Below, piece by piece: positions 25,389 through 35,391 of a DNA stretch of 64,000 bases. The DNA lies in assembly GCA_031549115.1 (NCBI GenBank), contig JAVBQJ010000034.1, positions 1 through 64,000 on the forward strand, in the 5' to 3' direction. The notes beneath the pieces were generated by a model that searched no databases, was not told the origin of the DNA, and saw only the letters and a program-made list of their open reading frames with translations. Source of the stretch: JAVBQJ01 sp031549115. GTDB lineage: Bacteria; Verrucomicrobiota; Lentisphaeria; Victivallales; Victivallaceae. The position numbers were made by a program, and so were the translations under genes. Numbering within the stretch: the first letter of the stretch is position 1; the number at the start of each line of letters is the position of its first letter.

Positions 25389-26057
25389 ATGAAAAGAAAA
25401 TTCACATTGATTGAGCTCCTGGTCGTGATCGCGATCATCGCCATCCTCGCCAGCATGCTGTTGCCGGCGCTGTCCAAAGCGCGAGCGGCGGCCATGAACA
25501 TCAAATGCGTGAGCCAGCTCAAGCAGATAGGCTTGGGGCTGTTCATCTACGCCGGCGACAGCAACGACACCCTGGCAGTCGGAACTCCCATCGACTACCG
25601 CTACGCCTGGGGTTTCAGTTGCGACTACAACCAGTGGCTGCCGTCTCCGGGCGACCTGCTGATGGGAGCCTCCCGCGGTCTCGCGAACATCTCCGATTAC
25701 ATCGAACCCAAACTGGTTTACTGTCCGAGCAATCCCATTGTCACCTATGACAAAATGAAGGATAAGGAAAATCCGAGGGACCGGTATGCCGATTGCGGTT
25801 ATGCCTACTGGGGCGGCCTGTTTCAGGACCAGAACTCCGGTTGGAAAAATTCCAGCCCGCTGAAGGTCACCGACGGCCCGGACTACCTCCTGGCGTTCGA
25901 TCTTTATGCCAGGCCGGACAACACCTCGGGCATTCCGACGAGCGACCCGCATAATTATTCGATGAACGCCCTCTACTGCGACGGCCGCGCGGTCAGTACC
26001 AAAGACTGGGTGAACGACAATCCGCTGCGCCGTCCCAGACTGATGGATTACCGTTAA
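25389..26057 (+). CDS. Prepilin-type protein, H-X9-DG family
   Basis: A 222-residue pseudopilin-like protein starting MKRK before [15 protein letters not shown] lies 9 nt upstream of this ATG. In-frame codons upstream overlap the previous gene's end and are not needed. Mature position 5 is Glu, but position -1 is Lys in place of Gly. [12 protein letters not shown] near the C-terminus is the H-X9-DG motif. Four Cys occur in the periplasmic domain, in CVSQLK, FSCDYNQ, VYCPSN and YCDGR contexts plus CGYAYW. It sits between a cytosolic-type GH95-like enzyme and a secreted GH71/99-like protein inside the GntR-led operon. Confidence 0.9.
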   Translation: MKRKFTLIELLVVIAIIAILASMLLPALSKARAAAMNIKCVSQLKQIGLGLFIYAGDSNDTLAVGTPIDYRYAWGFSCDYNQWLPSPGDLLMGASRGLANISDYIEPKLVYCPSNPIVTYDKMKDKENPRDRYADCGYAYWGGLFQDQNSGWKNSSPLKVTDGPDYLLAFDLYARPDNTSGIPTSDPHNYSMNALYCDGRAVSTKDWVNDNPLRRPRLMDYR

Positions 26058-26116
26058 TTTGTTCCAACTTCATGCCACGACCCGGAAAACCTCAACCTCT
26101 GGAAACGACAATCAAA

Positions 26117-28525
26117 ATGAACAACCTACTGCGACCGATTCTCCTGTTTTCGCTGGCCGTGGCATCGCTGTGCCTTCCCGGTTCCGCTTCGGGCCGGGAA
26201 CCGATCGACAAGACGGCATACCAGGGCAGTTGCTGGGTACAGGCCAACCCCTGGTTTGTCCCGGCCAAAAGCCGCCTGATCGCGCCGCTCGGCGGCCCCA
26301 ATTACGCGATGAAGCGTTTTTACGACCGCGACGGCTGGCTCGGCGCCATCCGGCAGCTGCACCATTACGGCGTCACCGGAATCGAGTTTGAGCTGGTCGG
26401 CGACGCCTATTGGGAAACCTATCTGGAGCTGCTGGAAGCCGCCCGGGCCAGCGAAACCGGATTTCAGGTGAGCATTTTCGAAACCCTGCCCGGCAACTCC
26501 CCCAAGGAGATCCGAGAAGGGTTGACGCAGATGTTCGACCGCCTGAACCCGGTATTGCGCGAGCACCCGAATGCCGCCCGGATCGACGGCCGCCCGGTCA
26601 TCATCATCTACCAGGTAGCGTTGCTGGCTCCGGAAGCCTGGACGCCGCTTCTCGACGAACTCGAAGCAACATACGGCCCGGCGGTGTGGCTGTTCGTCAG
26701 CTTCGACGGCGCCTCGCTGAATACCGACCCGGAGGTGCTGCGCTCCTACCTCGAAGTTTTCGACGGCATCTCCAACTACTGCAACTTCTCCGACGCCGGG
26801 CAACGGGCGCATTACGCGATGGTGGGGCCGGTGATGCGGGAATATCCGGAAAAAATCTTCGAAGCCGGCATCCACAATGTCTACATGTCGCACTTCCACA
26901 ACGGCGGTCACGAGATGAATCTGAGCGGCAAATTCCGCGCTTCGCTGGACATCAGCCTGGCGTGCCAACCGGATTCCCTGACGCTGACCAATCTTTTTGA
27001 CCACTACGAAAACTCGCTGTTCCTGCCCTGCTACGAGCGCGAAGACTTCCTCTTGCGCTACACCGGACTCCGGTTGGCGCAACAAAAAAACGAGCCGGTC
27101 ACCGCGACCGAACCGGAATACTTCGTCGTCACCGACATCAATCTCCGGCTCGGCGAGGATCTGGCGCTCGATCTGGTATATTGGCCGGTCAATCATCCGG
27201 TCGCCACGGCGGAGGCGGAGGTATCCTGGTGCGCCGTCGACGGGCGTGTGCTTCACACCTTCCCGGCGCGTTCTCTGGATCTGCGCGAGGGCGGTTGCGA
27301 ACGCTTTTCCCTCCCCTCCCCGTTGTGGGGAAAAGAGATGGCGATCACACCGCAGGTCACGCTGCGCTGGAACGGTTCGGAGCAAATATTCGCGCCGCAC
27401 ACGACCACCGCCATCCAGCCGACGATGCGCTCCAACAATATGTACTGGGCACGCTCCAACCGCAACCAATTGAAGGTGGCGGCGCTGGACCAGCCGGAAT
27501 GGACTCTGAACGGCGCCGGGCCGGGCGCGAAAATCGCCTGGAACGACGGACTCGGCGTCTTCCGCGGCATGGTCGCGGCGGTCGCCAACCAGAATGTCGA
27601 CCAGATCCGGATCATGCGCAACGGCCGCGAATTCGCGACGCTGGCCAAGGGCGATCTGATGTTCGAACACGCGTTGCAGCTGCCGTCCCCCGGCGCCACC
27701 TGGGACGCCTACCACCTGGAGCTGGAAAACCGCGACGGCTTCCGCTATCAGACGCTGCCGGTATTCGTGACCACGGAGCCGGAGCGCGACTGCGATGTCG
27801 CCATCCCGGTATTCCGCAGCGACGGTACCATCGCCGAAGTCCGGGTCGATCAACGCCGTTTGGCCGACTTCACCTACCCGATGGACCGGGATGACGGCGT
27901 GCTCCTGATCGACCGCTCCGGCTACCAGCACCACGGCTATCTGGGCGGCGGCGGCTACGGCGGCGGCCACCTGAAATTCACCGGCTACCACTTCGAGCAT
28001 TCCGGCACGGTGGAGCCGCTGCCGGTTCCGGCGCAGCCGTTGTTTGCCCGCGACCCGGACGGCACCGGTTATCTCGCCTTCGACGGCGCTCAGCATGTGT
28101 CGATGATGGCGGCGACCATACCGCCGTACGCGCTGACCGTGGAGCTGGAGCTGCGTCCCCGCGCCGTCGGCGCCGAACAGACCATTCTGGCCGCCGGCAA
28201 CCGGCAGTTGCGGCTGTATCTGGATAGCGAAGGCCGCCTGCATGCCTCCCGGCTCGGGCAAATCGGCGCCGATGAAACCGTCGCGGACGTTGCCGGAAAA
28301 ACGCCGCTGCAACAGGGTCAATGGCATCGGATCAAGGTATGTTACGACCTCAGGCAGTTGCGTTTGTACGTCGACGGCGAATTGCAGGGCAGCGTCAAGC
28401 TGGCTCCGCTGCCGGGCAGTGTCTGGCACAACTTCGCGCTGCTGGGCTGCGGTATTTCCGGCTTCTGGGACCCGGCGCAGCACTTCACCGGCGACCTCCG
28501 CAATCTGACGCTGCAATCACGATAA
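26117..28525 (+). CDS. Secreted GH71/GH99-like protein with LamG-like C-terminus
   Basis: An 802-residue exported protein. Residues 1-26 form a signal peptide (hydrophobic LLFSLAVASLCL, ending SASG). The next roughly 320 residues resemble GH71/GH99-type barrels: WLGAIRQLHHYGVTGIEFELVG, a per-residue pattern of DGRPVIIIYQ, and WLFVSFDGASL. A beta-rich middle follows. The last roughly 170 residues look like a LamG/concanavalin-type domain (LTVELELRPR, GQWHRIKVCYDLRQLRLYVDGELQG). A Gly-rich linker (GGGGYGGGH) separates them. The start at 26117 is chosen because the signal peptide begins there. It probably acts in the periplasm or outside on a glycan; substrate unknown. It follows the pseudopilin by 59 bp. 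Confidence 0.78.
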   Translation: MNNLLRPILLFSLAVASLCLPGSASGREPIDKTAYQGSCWVQANPWFVPAKSRLIAPLGGPNYAMKRFYDRDGWLGAIRQLHHYGVTGIEFELVGDAYWETYLELLEAARASETGFQVSIFETLPGNSPKEIREGLTQMFDRLNPVLREHPNAARIDGRPVIIIYQVALLAPEAWTPLLDELEATYGPAVWLFVSFDGASLNTDPEVLRSYLEVFDGISNYCNFSDAGQRAHYAMVGPVMREYPEKIFEAGIHNVYMSHFHNGGHEMNLSGKFRASLDISLACQPDSLTLTNLFDHYENSLFLPCYEREDFLLRYTGLRLAQQKNEPVTATEPEYFVVTDINLRLGEDLALDLVYWPVNHPVATAEAEVSWCAVDGRVLHTFPARSLDLREGGCERFSLPSPLWGKEMAITPQVTLRWNGSEQIFAPHTTTAIQPTMRSNNMYWARSNRNQLKVAALDQPEWTLNGAGPGAKIAWNDGLGVFRGMVAAVANQNVDQIRIMRNGREFATLAKGDLMFEHALQLPSPGATWDAYHLELENRDGFRYQTLPVFVTTEPERDCDVAIPVFRSDGTIAEVRVDQRRLADFTYPMDRDDGVLLIDRSGYQHHGYLGGGGYGGGHLKFTGYHFEHSGTVEPLPVPAQPLFARDPDGTGYLAFDGAQHVSMMAATIPPYALTVELELRPRAVGAEQTILAAGNRQLRLYLDSEGRLHASRLGQIGADETVADVAGKTPLQQGQWHRIKVCYDLRQLRLYVDGELQGSVKLAPLPGSVWHNFALLGCGISGFWDPAQHFTGDLRNLTLQSR

Positions 28526-28541
28526 TCACGGGAAACGAATC

Positions 28542-29330
28542 ATGAGCGCAAATAACAATATCTGGGTATGGGGCTACGTGTTGAATCAGGGGATTCCCGG
28601 AGCGATGGCATTCGTCAATCGTCCGACCCGGTGCAGTCTGGAAACGGCGGCGACGTTCGTCGGCGCCGACAACGTGGTATTCATGGACTCCACCAGCGAC
28701 CGGAACCGGCTTTGCGACGCCTGGTTCACGCCGGTATCCGGCTTCAAGCAGGTCATCTGCGGACTCCAGCACGGCTTCGAAAAAGAAACAGCGCAACAGT
28801 TGAGCGAGTTTTCGCTGACCCATCCGAATATCACCGGCGCCGTCATCGACGACTTTCTGGACGAAGTCGGTCCCAGCCAGAACATGACGCCGGAGCAGCT
28901 GCGGGAAATTTACGAAGCGTTGAAAAGCGCCAACCCCCGGTTGAAGCTGTATGTGGTCCGTTATTCGCGGCAGAACTTCGACGACATCATCGACTTCCTG
29001 CCGTGGATCGACGGCATCAGCTTCTGGTGCTGGGTTTCTACCGAGCATTACTGGCGCAGCCAATATCACCAGGATCTCGTGACCATGCGCCGGAAATACG
29101 CCAAAGAGGTGCTGCAGGGGCTGTTCATCCACGATTACGGCGACAGCGACGGTCCGCAGCCCATGGAAATGCTGGAGCTCCAGACGCCGCGGATGGGCCG
29201 GGAGCTGCGCGACGATTGGATCCAGGGTATCGTGCTGTTGCAGAACGGCTGGTTCGATGCCGAAAATCACCGGAAGCAGGTCATGTACCTCAAAGATTAT
29301 TTCACCTGGTACACCGGCACCAGCCGCTGA
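28542..29330 (+). CDS. Small TIM-barrel-like protein, unknown
   Basis: A 262-residue protein with no signal peptide. The pattern of strands, including NVVFMDST, QVICGLQ, ITGAVIDDFLDEVG, LKLYVVRY and IDGISFWCW, is typical of a barrel seen in glycosidase-like proteins of this phylum. The Asp pair in AVIDDF around residue 100 is a candidate active-site position (inference). No known family could be named. GGGAAA precedes the ATG. It is 16 bp after the LamG-tailed protein and 19 bp before the permease, so it belongs to the operon. Confidence 0.75.
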   Translation: MSANNNIWVWGYVLNQGIPGAMAFVNRPTRCSLETAATFVGADNVVFMDSTSDRNRLCDAWFTPVSGFKQVICGLQHGFEKETAQQLSEFSLTHPNITGAVIDDFLDEVGPSQNMTPEQLREIYEALKSANPRLKLYVVRYSRQNFDDIIDFLPWIDGISFWCWVSTEHYWRSQYHQDLVTMRRKYAKEVLQGLFIHDYGDSDGPQPMEMLELQTPRMGRELRDDWIQGIVLLQNGWFDAENHRKQVMYLKDYFTWYTGTSR

Positions 29331-29349
29331 AACCACGAAAGCAGGAAGC

Positions 29350-31272
29350 ATGGAAGAAAATCATTTGCATCGAAACGCAGCTCCCAACCGCTATACTTGC
29401 GGCACCCTGAATTACACGTTACGTTCACTGTCCATCGTCTTCATCTGGCTGATGGTCGGGGCGATGACGCTGGGGGTATTCACCATGCTGCCGGGGCGGA
29501 TGCTGCCGGTGAAGCTGCAGCAGCTCGGCGCCACCGATTTTCAAAGCTCCATCATCCTCGCGGTGATCGGGGGGACGCTGAATATCGTCGTCTGCCCGAT
29601 CGTCGGCTTCCAGAGTGACCGTTACCGCAGCAAATGGGGGCGCCGGATCCCGTTCATCCTGATGTCGCTGCCGTTCATTTCGCTGTCGCTGATTCTGTTC
29701 GGCTTCGGCGACCGGATCGGCGATTGGCTGGCGGCGGCGACCGCGGGGTGGGCACAGATTGCGCCGGTGACGATGACGATCGTGGTGGTCGCGCTGGTGA
29801 TGTTCATGTTTCAGTTCGCCAATATGTACGTGAATTCGGTGTTCTGGTATATATTTAACGACGTGATTCCGCCGCAGTTTTTCGGCCGGATCATGGGGGC
29901 GGTCCAGGTGGTCTCCACCGCCGGGGTGGCGGCGTTCAACTTCTTCGTTTTCAAATACGCGGCTCCGTGGTACACTGAAATCTTCGTCGCTTCCGGCGTT
30001 CTCTATGCAGTCGGAATGGGTTTGATGTGTGTGATGATAAAGGAGGGAGAATACCCTCCGGTCCAGGGGGAGAGCGGCGCTCCGTCCCGTCCCTGGTACC
30101 GGACGCTGTGGCTCTTCTGTCAAGAAAGCTGCTGCAGCCGTTTTTATGTACTGCGTTACGCGCTTACCACGCTTTTGACCATCAGTTGGGGAGCGGGAAT
30201 TTTCACCTATTACTACAACCGGGAGATGGGTCTCGACGACGAAGCGATCGGCATGATGGACGGTACCATCGGCGTCATTCTGTTTGCCACCACGCTCGCC
30301 GTCACCACCTGCGCCGGCGTCCTGATCGACCGCTGGCATCCGATGCGGATCTATATTTACGGCATCCTTTTCGGCGTCGCCGCCAACGCCTTCGCCTGGA
30401 AGTGGCTGTTCGGCGTGCTGCCGGGCTCGGTCTTTCTGTGGACTGCCATCCTGATGCTGGCGGGAAATGCCGTCTTCGGCGCGATCAACTCGATTGCCAG
30501 CCTGCCCATGGAGATGCTGACCTTCCCGAAGTCGCGCTTCGGCTCGTTTTGCTCGGCGCAGGCGCTGCTCCGTTCGCTGGTCTGCACCGGTTTCAGCCTG
30601 GTGGTCGGACTGTTGTTCGACTGGCTGCGCGATTTTTTCCCCGACAGTCCGACCTTCAACTACCGCTTCGTGCCCGCCTGGGCGCTGTTCTGGTCGATCC
30701 CGGCGGCGGCGGTCGCCTACATCACCTACCGGGAATGGGGCCGGCTCGGCGGTTACGAACACTACCAGGCTCCGGCCAGCTGGTCGCCGGACGGCAAAGA
30801 AGCCGTGGAGCAGCCGAAAACCGCGCCACCGGCCTCCGGCATATTGCGGTTGGCGATTCACGGGTTCGACGTTGTCGTATTTCTCAGCCTGGCGGCGTCC
30901 GTGCTGCTGTCGGAATGGGCCTCCCGCCGCGGTATGCCGGAATTATCCGGCCAATTGTTCGCCTGGGCCTTCCCCTGCCAGCTCGGCGTCGTGGCGCTGT
31001 GGCTCTGGGTGCGTCACGGCATTCTGCGCGACCTCAAGAAAGTGCGGCGCGGCGAAACGCCCCGCAACGGCATTCCGCATCACGGTCTATTGCTGCTGGT
31101 GGCGATCCGCCAGCTCGTGTTCACGGTATTGAGCATCTATCAGATTCTGGTGATCGGCGCCGACGGCGGCTTCGCTTTCATGATGGCGGATATCGTCACC
31201 AGTCTGGTGATGGTGCTCAGCCTTTACGCCGTCGCCCGGATGGAGCGCGGCATCGTCACTTGCGCCACCTGA
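29350..31272 (+). CDS. MFS sugar permease (GPH/SLC45-like) with C-terminal membrane extension
   Basis: A 640-residue inner-membrane transporter. The loop after TM2 has VGFQSDRYRSKWGRRIPFIL, the signature of GPH/SLC45-type sugar:cation symporters. Further TM segments run through residue about 470, giving the usual twelve-helix core. Beyond a charged linker there are about four more hydrophobic segments to the C-terminus, making it roughly 150 residues longer than typical members. AGGA lies 6 nt before the ATG. As the last gene of the GntR-led operon it probably imports the oligosaccharide or monosaccharide released by the secreted enzyme, which the cytosolic GH95-like and GHL6-like proteins then process (inference). 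Confidence 0.88.
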   Translation: MEENHLHRNAAPNRYTCGTLNYTLRSLSIVFIWLMVGAMTLGVFTMLPGRMLPVKLQQLGATDFQSSIILAVIGGTLNIVVCPIVGFQSDRYRSKWGRRIPFILMSLPFISLSLILFGFGDRIGDWLAAATAGWAQIAPVTMTIVVVALVMFMFQFANMYVNSVFWYIFNDVIPPQFFGRIMGAVQVVSTAGVAAFNFFVFKYAAPWYTEIFVASGVLYAVGMGLMCVMIKEGEYPPVQGESGAPSRPWYRTLWLFCQESCCSRFYVLRYALTTLLTISWGAGIFTYYYNREMGLDDEAIGMMDGTIGVILFATTLAVTTCAGVLIDRWHPMRIYIYGILFGVAANAFAWKWLFGVLPGSVFLWTAILMLAGNAVFGAINSIASLPMEMLTFPKSRFGSFCSAQALLRSLVCTGFSLVVGLLFDWLRDFFPDSPTFNYRFVPAWALFWSIPAAAVAYITYREWGRLGGYEHYQAPASWSPDGKEAVEQPKTAPPASGILRLAIHGFDVVVFLSLAASVLLSEWASRRGMPELSGQLFAWAFPCQLGVVALWLWVRHGILRDLKKVRRGETPRNGIPHHGLLLLVAIRQLVFTVLSIYQILVIGADGGFAFMMADIVTSLVMVLSLYAVARMERGIVTCAT

Positions 31273-31281
31273 TAAACAAAA

Positions 31282-32007
31282 TCAATCCAGCTCGATGCCG
31301 AAGGCGGCGCTCAATTCGTCGGAGCTGAGCGCCGCCCCCTCCCCTGCTTCCGGCAGTATTGCGTCCGGGTCACCGCCGAACCAATTTTCGGCATCGATCC
31401 CGCGCAACACAAACAACAACTCCGGCGCCTGATCGAGCCGGGCGCCGACCGCGTACAACACCGCCGCCAGATGTTTGCACAAATCCGCCCAATCGGGGCA
31501 GTCGCAAATCAAGCGCACCTCGCCCGCCTGCGGGAAAATACCGTCGTCCGGGTCACAGAGAACTTCAATCACCTCTTCGGATAACTCCCCCCGCACCAGA
31601 TCCATCCACGCATTCAGCTTCCCGGCGCAACGGCGGCGCAGCCGCGCCAGCTGCTCTTCGGATACCGGCTCGATCCGTATGGAAATATGGTAAAGCTCCT
31701 GTCCGGACACCAGCGCCTTGACCTCCCCATGTCCGATCCGCAAATCCAGCACCGCCCCCTGCAATACGTAAGAACGGCCGCGCGGCAGCCGCGACGCGTA
31801 ATCCTGCCACTGCTCGATGTGCCGGCTCCAGGCGCGCCCCCAGAAGGTTTTGGCGATCTTGCGCCCGGTTATCTCGACCGGATGCAGCTCCACCCCATCG
31901 CGTTCCAGCTGCTTGCGTACCTTTTGCAACTGCCGTTTGCGTTCTTCGGCGGAGACAAAGGCAGTCCTGCCGTCTTCGTCCCACATGTCGTATTCATGCT
32001 TCGTCAT
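31282..32007 (-). CDS. SWIM zinc-finger protein
   Basis: A 241-residue protein with a CxCx6CxH SWIM motif at Cys168, Cys170, Cys177 and His179 (CDCPDWADLCKH). The N-terminal region has FWGRAWSRHIEQW, common in the bacterial SWIM proteins that accompany SNF2 helicases. Its start overlaps the end of the helicase gene by 14 bp, and GGAGGAG precedes the ATG, so the two are translated together. The pair probably works as one complex on DNA or a nucleoprotein. The precise function is unknown. Confidence 0.92.
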   Translation of the reverse strand: MTKHEYDMWDEDGRTAFVSAEERKRQLQKVRKQLERDGVELHPVEITGRKIAKTFWGRAWSRHIEQWQDYASRLPRGRSYVLQGAVLDLRIGHGEVKALVSGQELYHISIRIEPVSEEQLARLRRRCAGKLNAWMDLVRGELSEEVIEVLCDPDDGIFPQAGEVRLICDCPDWADLCKHLAAVLYAVGARLDQAPELLFVLRGIDAENWFGGDPDAILPEAGEGAALSSDELSAAFGIELD

Positions 32008-34717
32008 GATCCAAATTCTCCTCCAGACGGACCAGGCGAAGCAGCTCGGCGTCGCTCGCCTCCGTCAGTAACGCCTCGGTACCGGCGGCAAACAATTGGC
32101 CGGCCAGATGGCTTTTTTCTTCGATCAACGCATCGATTTTTTCTTCCAGTGTGCCCCGGGTGATGAATTTATGCGCCAGCACGTTACGGTGCTGGCCGAT
32201 CCGGTAGGCGCGGTCGGTGGCCTGATTTTCGACCGCCGGATTCCACCAGCGGTCGAAGTGGATCACATGGTTGGCGCGGGTCAGATTCAGACCGGTCCCG
32301 GCGGCCCGGAGCGACAGCACGAAAAACGGCGCGCCGCCGTCGCGCTGGAATTGTTCGACCAGTTCGGCGCGCTTTTTCACCGGCGTACCGCCATGCAGCA
32401 TCAACCCGGGGCGGCCGAAGCAGTGCGTCAGATGTTCGTGCAGCGGTTCGATGATTTCGCGGAACTGGGTGAATACCAGCACCTTTTCCTGCCGCGTCGC
32501 GATTTCGGCGACCACTTCGCCCAGCCGGGCGAACTTGCCGCTCAGAGCGCTTTCATAATGCCCCGAACCGTTGAACTGCGCCGGATGGTTGCAGATCTGC
32601 TTGAATTGCGCCAGATACGCGAGCACGATGCCCTTGCGCTGGATGTCTTCGGCGCCGTGCAACTCGGCGGCCAACTGGTTCACCGTTTTGGAGTACAGGA
32701 CCGCCTGGGTCGCGGTCAGGCGGCAGAACACTTTGACTTCGGTCTTGTCCGGCAAATCGGCGATAATACGTTTATCGCTCTTCAACCGCCGCAGAATGTA
32801 CGGCGCCGTCAGCTCCCGCAACGGGGTGAAGTCCATCCCGCGCTCCGGATCGCTCCAGGTGCGCACCTGCCCCTGAAACGCCGTCCGCGTCCCCAAGAGG
32901 CCGGGCAGCACAAAGTCGAAGATGCTCCACAGGTCGGTCAAGTGATTCTCCACCGGCGTCCCGGTCAACGCCAGCCGGCAGCCGCCGCGCAGCGACCGCA
33001 CCGCGCGGCTGAGCGCGGTGTCGGGATTCTTGATCGCCTGCGCCTCGTCGGCGATCACCACCGGAAACTCTAACTGCGCCAGCGTCTCGAGGCGCGGCAG
33101 CATCTGGTAGGTGGTGGCGACCAGATCGAACTCCCGCAGAAGCTCTTCGGGGTTCTCCTCCAAACGCTTCTGCCATTCCGGGATACCACCCGAGGAATGC
33201 AGGATACCGAAGCGCAAGCCGGGGACGAATTTCGCCGCCTCCAGCTGCCAGTTGCGCAACAGCGAAGCCGGAGCCACCAGCAGCGCCGGCAGCGGTTGTG
33301 CCGGCAGCGATGCCAGAAACGTCAACACCTGCAGCGTCTTTCCCAACCCCATATCGTCGGCCAGACACGCCCCCAGCCCCAATCGGGCAATGCGGCTCAG
33401 ATAACGCACCCCGGTCAATTGGTAGGGGCGCAACACCCGGAGCAGCGTCTCCGGCACGTCGACATTCTCAATGCTTTGCGGCTCTCGCATCGCCGCGAGA
33501 AACTCTTTCAGGGCGCCGACCGCCCCGAAGCTGCAGCAACTGTCTTCCAATACCGCCGTCGTCACCGGAAGCTCCGCGCCGCCCTTTTTGCCGGTACGGA
33601 CTCCGGCCAGCAGCCGCAACCCATGCACCAGCGGAATGCCGGTATGCGCATTCAGCGCTTCAGCGCGCTGCCACTCCTGCAGCAATCGCGCCACCTTCGC
33701 CGGCTCGGCGATCACCCATTCACCCTTGAAGCGCACCAACCCGCCATCGGAATTCAGCAGCAGCGCGGCTTCGTCCGGCGACAAGGGTTCGCCGTTCAGC
33801 GCCGCCCGGACCGAAAAACGCAGCAGCTGGCCGACGCCGACCCGCGACGGAGCATCTGGCGCCAGATCCATCTGTACGCCGGCCTGAAGCCGCCGCGGCG
33901 CTTTCTTCCACAAATTGCTCATCCGCACCACGACGCCGGCAGCTTCGAATGCCGGAACATCCTGCAGAAACCGGAAAGCCTCCGCCGCGCTCCAGGCTTC
34001 GGGGCGGAAAATCCGCCCGGATTCCACCAGTTCGGTCAGAAACGCACTCTCGTGCGCCGCCTGTTGAATCGGCGCCAGCAGCGCCGTCAGCGCCGCCTTG
34101 TTGCCGGCGTATTGTTTCAGCGCCGACCCCAGCGGCAGATGCTTCGGCTGATCGGCCGCGCTCAGGCGGTGCACGAAGGTCGCCAGAAAGAGAAACGGAT
34201 GCGTGCCGTCGGCGTCCTTGGGATTTTCGGCCAGGTGAAACGCGGTTTTTCCGACCTGCGACCAGGCCGGGTGAATTTTTCCGAGCCACTCGCTCCAACC
34301 GGTTCCGGCCGCCGCCCGCTCCTGCCGCGCCGCGCTTTCGAGTTCCCGGTACAGCGCCGCCAGACGTTCGGCATCGAGGTATTCGCTGCCGGTCACCGGC
34401 GGCAATGCCGCCACCCGCTCGGCGAAGTACGCCATATCGGGACGCAATCCGGCCAGCCACTCCGCCTCATCCGCCCCGAAGGGAGGTTCGGACGCGCGCG
34501 CCACCCGTACCGCGAATTCGCGCGCCAACCGGCGGAAAAAGTGAAACGACGGCGCTCCGCCGTCGCTCTCGGCGTCACCCGCGCCGTCATCGCGCAACAG
34601 CGCCAGAAGACCGTGTCCGGCTCCGGCGGCAAACGCGGTACGCCACAGCTCGCCGCCGTGGCGCGGCACCGCCTGCAACCCGCCATTCGGTGTGATGTAA
34701 AGTTCGACGCCGGTCAT
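31994..34717 (-). CDS. SNF2/RapA-type DEAD-box-like ATPase
   Basis: A 907-residue superfamily 2 helicase-like ATPase. The N-terminal roughly 430 residues are the bacterial SNF2-associated region. The motor domain holds Walker A DDMGLGKTLQVLTFL, DEAQAIKN (motif II), LTGTPVENHLTDLWSI (motif III), and in the C-lobe SLRAAGTGLNLTRANHVIHF and DRAYRIGQ (motifs V and VI). All ATPase motifs are intact. It likely translocates on double-stranded DNA and remodels bound proteins; the partner SWIM protein is encoded immediately downstream with an overlap. Hpt lies 12 bp upstream in the same operon. The ribosome site is weak. Confidence 0.95.
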   Translation of the reverse strand: MTGVELYITPNGGLQAVPRHGGELWRTAFAAGAGHGLLALLRDDGAGDAESDGGAPSFHFFRRLAREFAVRVARASEPPFGADEAEWLAGLRPDMAYFAERVAALPPVTGSEYLDAERLAALYRELESAARQERAAAGTGWSEWLGKIHPAWSQVGKTAFHLAENPKDADGTHPFLFLATFVHRLSAADQPKHLPLGSALKQYAGNKAALTALLAPIQQAAHESAFLTELVESGRIFRPEAWSAAEAFRFLQDVPAFEAAGVVVRMSNLWKKAPRRLQAGVQMDLAPDAPSRVGVGQLLRFSVRAALNGEPLSPDEAALLLNSDGGLVRFKGEWVIAEPAKVARLLQEWQRAEALNAHTGIPLVHGLRLLAGVRTGKKGGAELPVTTAVLEDSCCSFGAVGALKEFLAAMREPQSIENVDVPETLLRVLRPYQLTGVRYLSRIARLGLGACLADDMGLGKTLQVLTFLASLPAQPLPALLVAPASLLRNWQLEAAKFVPGLRFGILHSSGGIPEWQKRLEENPEELLREFDLVATTYQMLPRLETLAQLEFPVVIADEAQAIKNPDTALSRAVRSLRGGCRLALTGTPVENHLTDLWSIFDFVLPGLLGTRTAFQGQVRTWSDPERGMDFTPLRELTAPYILRRLKSDKRIIADLPDKTEVKVFCRLTATQAVLYSKTVNQLAAELHGAEDIQRKGIVLAYLAQFKQICNHPAQFNGSGHYESALSGKFARLGEVVAEIATRQEKVLVFTQFREIIEPLHEHLTHCFGRPGLMLHGGTPVKKRAELVEQFQRDGGAPFFVLSLRAAGTGLNLTRANHVIHFDRWWNPAVENQATDRAYRIGQHRNVLAHKFITRGTLEEKIDALIEEKSHLAGQLFAAGTEALLTEASDAELLRLVRLEENLDHDEA

Positions 34718-34729
34718 ACGCTGCCGCCG

Positions 34730-35233
34730 TCAGGCGCGGATATCCGGGAAATGCCGGTATTTTTCATCGCAATCCAATCCGTAACCGACCAGAAACAACG
34801 GCGGCACCTGAAAGCCGTGCCAATCCGCCTTTTGCAGCACATTCCCGGTGCGCGGCACTTGTTTATCCAGCAGCACACAGGTTCTGACCTCATCGGCGCC
34901 GGCCTCCTTCAAGTGGCGGCAAAGCTCCGCCAGCGTCATCCCGGAATCGAGGATATCGTCCACCACCAGCAGCCGCTTTCCGGCGACCGGCAGTTTTAGA
35001 TGCGAACGGAATTTCAGTACGCCTGAGCTCTGCTCCCCCTGGTAGGAGGCAACCGCGATCGTATCCAGTAGATGCGGCGTTTCGATCCGGCGCATCAGAT
35101 CGGCGGCAAAAATCATCGCGCCGCTCAGAGTCACCACCATGGTAAACGGCTGCTGCCGGTAATATGCATCGATTGCCTGCGCCAGCTCGCCGACGCGCCG
35201 GGCAATCGCATCCGAAGTGATGACAATTTCCAT
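34730..35233 (-). CDS. hpt: Hypoxanthine phosphoribosyltransferase
   Basis: A 167-residue purine salvage enzyme converting hypoxanthine or guanine plus PRPP to IMP or GMP. The PRPP-binding motif is LLVVDDILDSGMTL (residues 88-101). The flexible-loop region VASYQGEQSSG, the LSGAMIFAADLMRRI helix and the base-binding end with DKQVP and FLVGYGLD are all present. The ATG at 35233 is preferred over a TTG at 35239, with AGG 6 nt upstream. It leads an operon with the SNF2 and SWIM genes. Upstream is the divergent structured RNA. Confidence 0.94.
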   Translation of the reverse strand: MEIVITSDAIARRVGELAQAIDAYYRQQPFTMVVTLSGAMIFAADLMRRIETPHLLDTIAVASYQGEQSSGVLKFRSHLKLPVAGKRLLVVDDILDSGMTLAELCRHLKEAGADEVRTCVLLDKQVPRTGNVLQKADWHGFQVPPLFLVGYGLDCDEKYRHFPDIRA

Positions 35234-35376
35234 TTCCAACCTATGTTTTTTCTGATTTCCATGACCGAAAACCGCTCTTTTTCGGAGCTGTAACCCTATA
35301 CAATAGCCTCAAAACCAAAAAATTTCAAAAAAATTTCGTTTTTTTTCCATTTTTAGGTAGCATTTCCATTTTCGGG

Positions 35377-35385
35377 TGTTATAGT
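35377..35385 (+). promoter_or_regulatory. Extended -10 promoter for the leader RNA
   Basis: TG-T-TATAGT, an extended -10 element (TG at 35377-35378, TATAGT at 35380-35385) without a good -35 box. The expected start near 35392 coincides with the first base pair of the long stem at 35393. Confidence 0.6.
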
Positions 35386-35391
35386 AAGCCT

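Noticed and set aside
26126..28516. 796-codon minus-strand frame opposite the LamG-tailed protein gene
   Set aside because: A shadow of codon bias; Val/Gly/Arg/Gln-rich with no domain pattern or start site.
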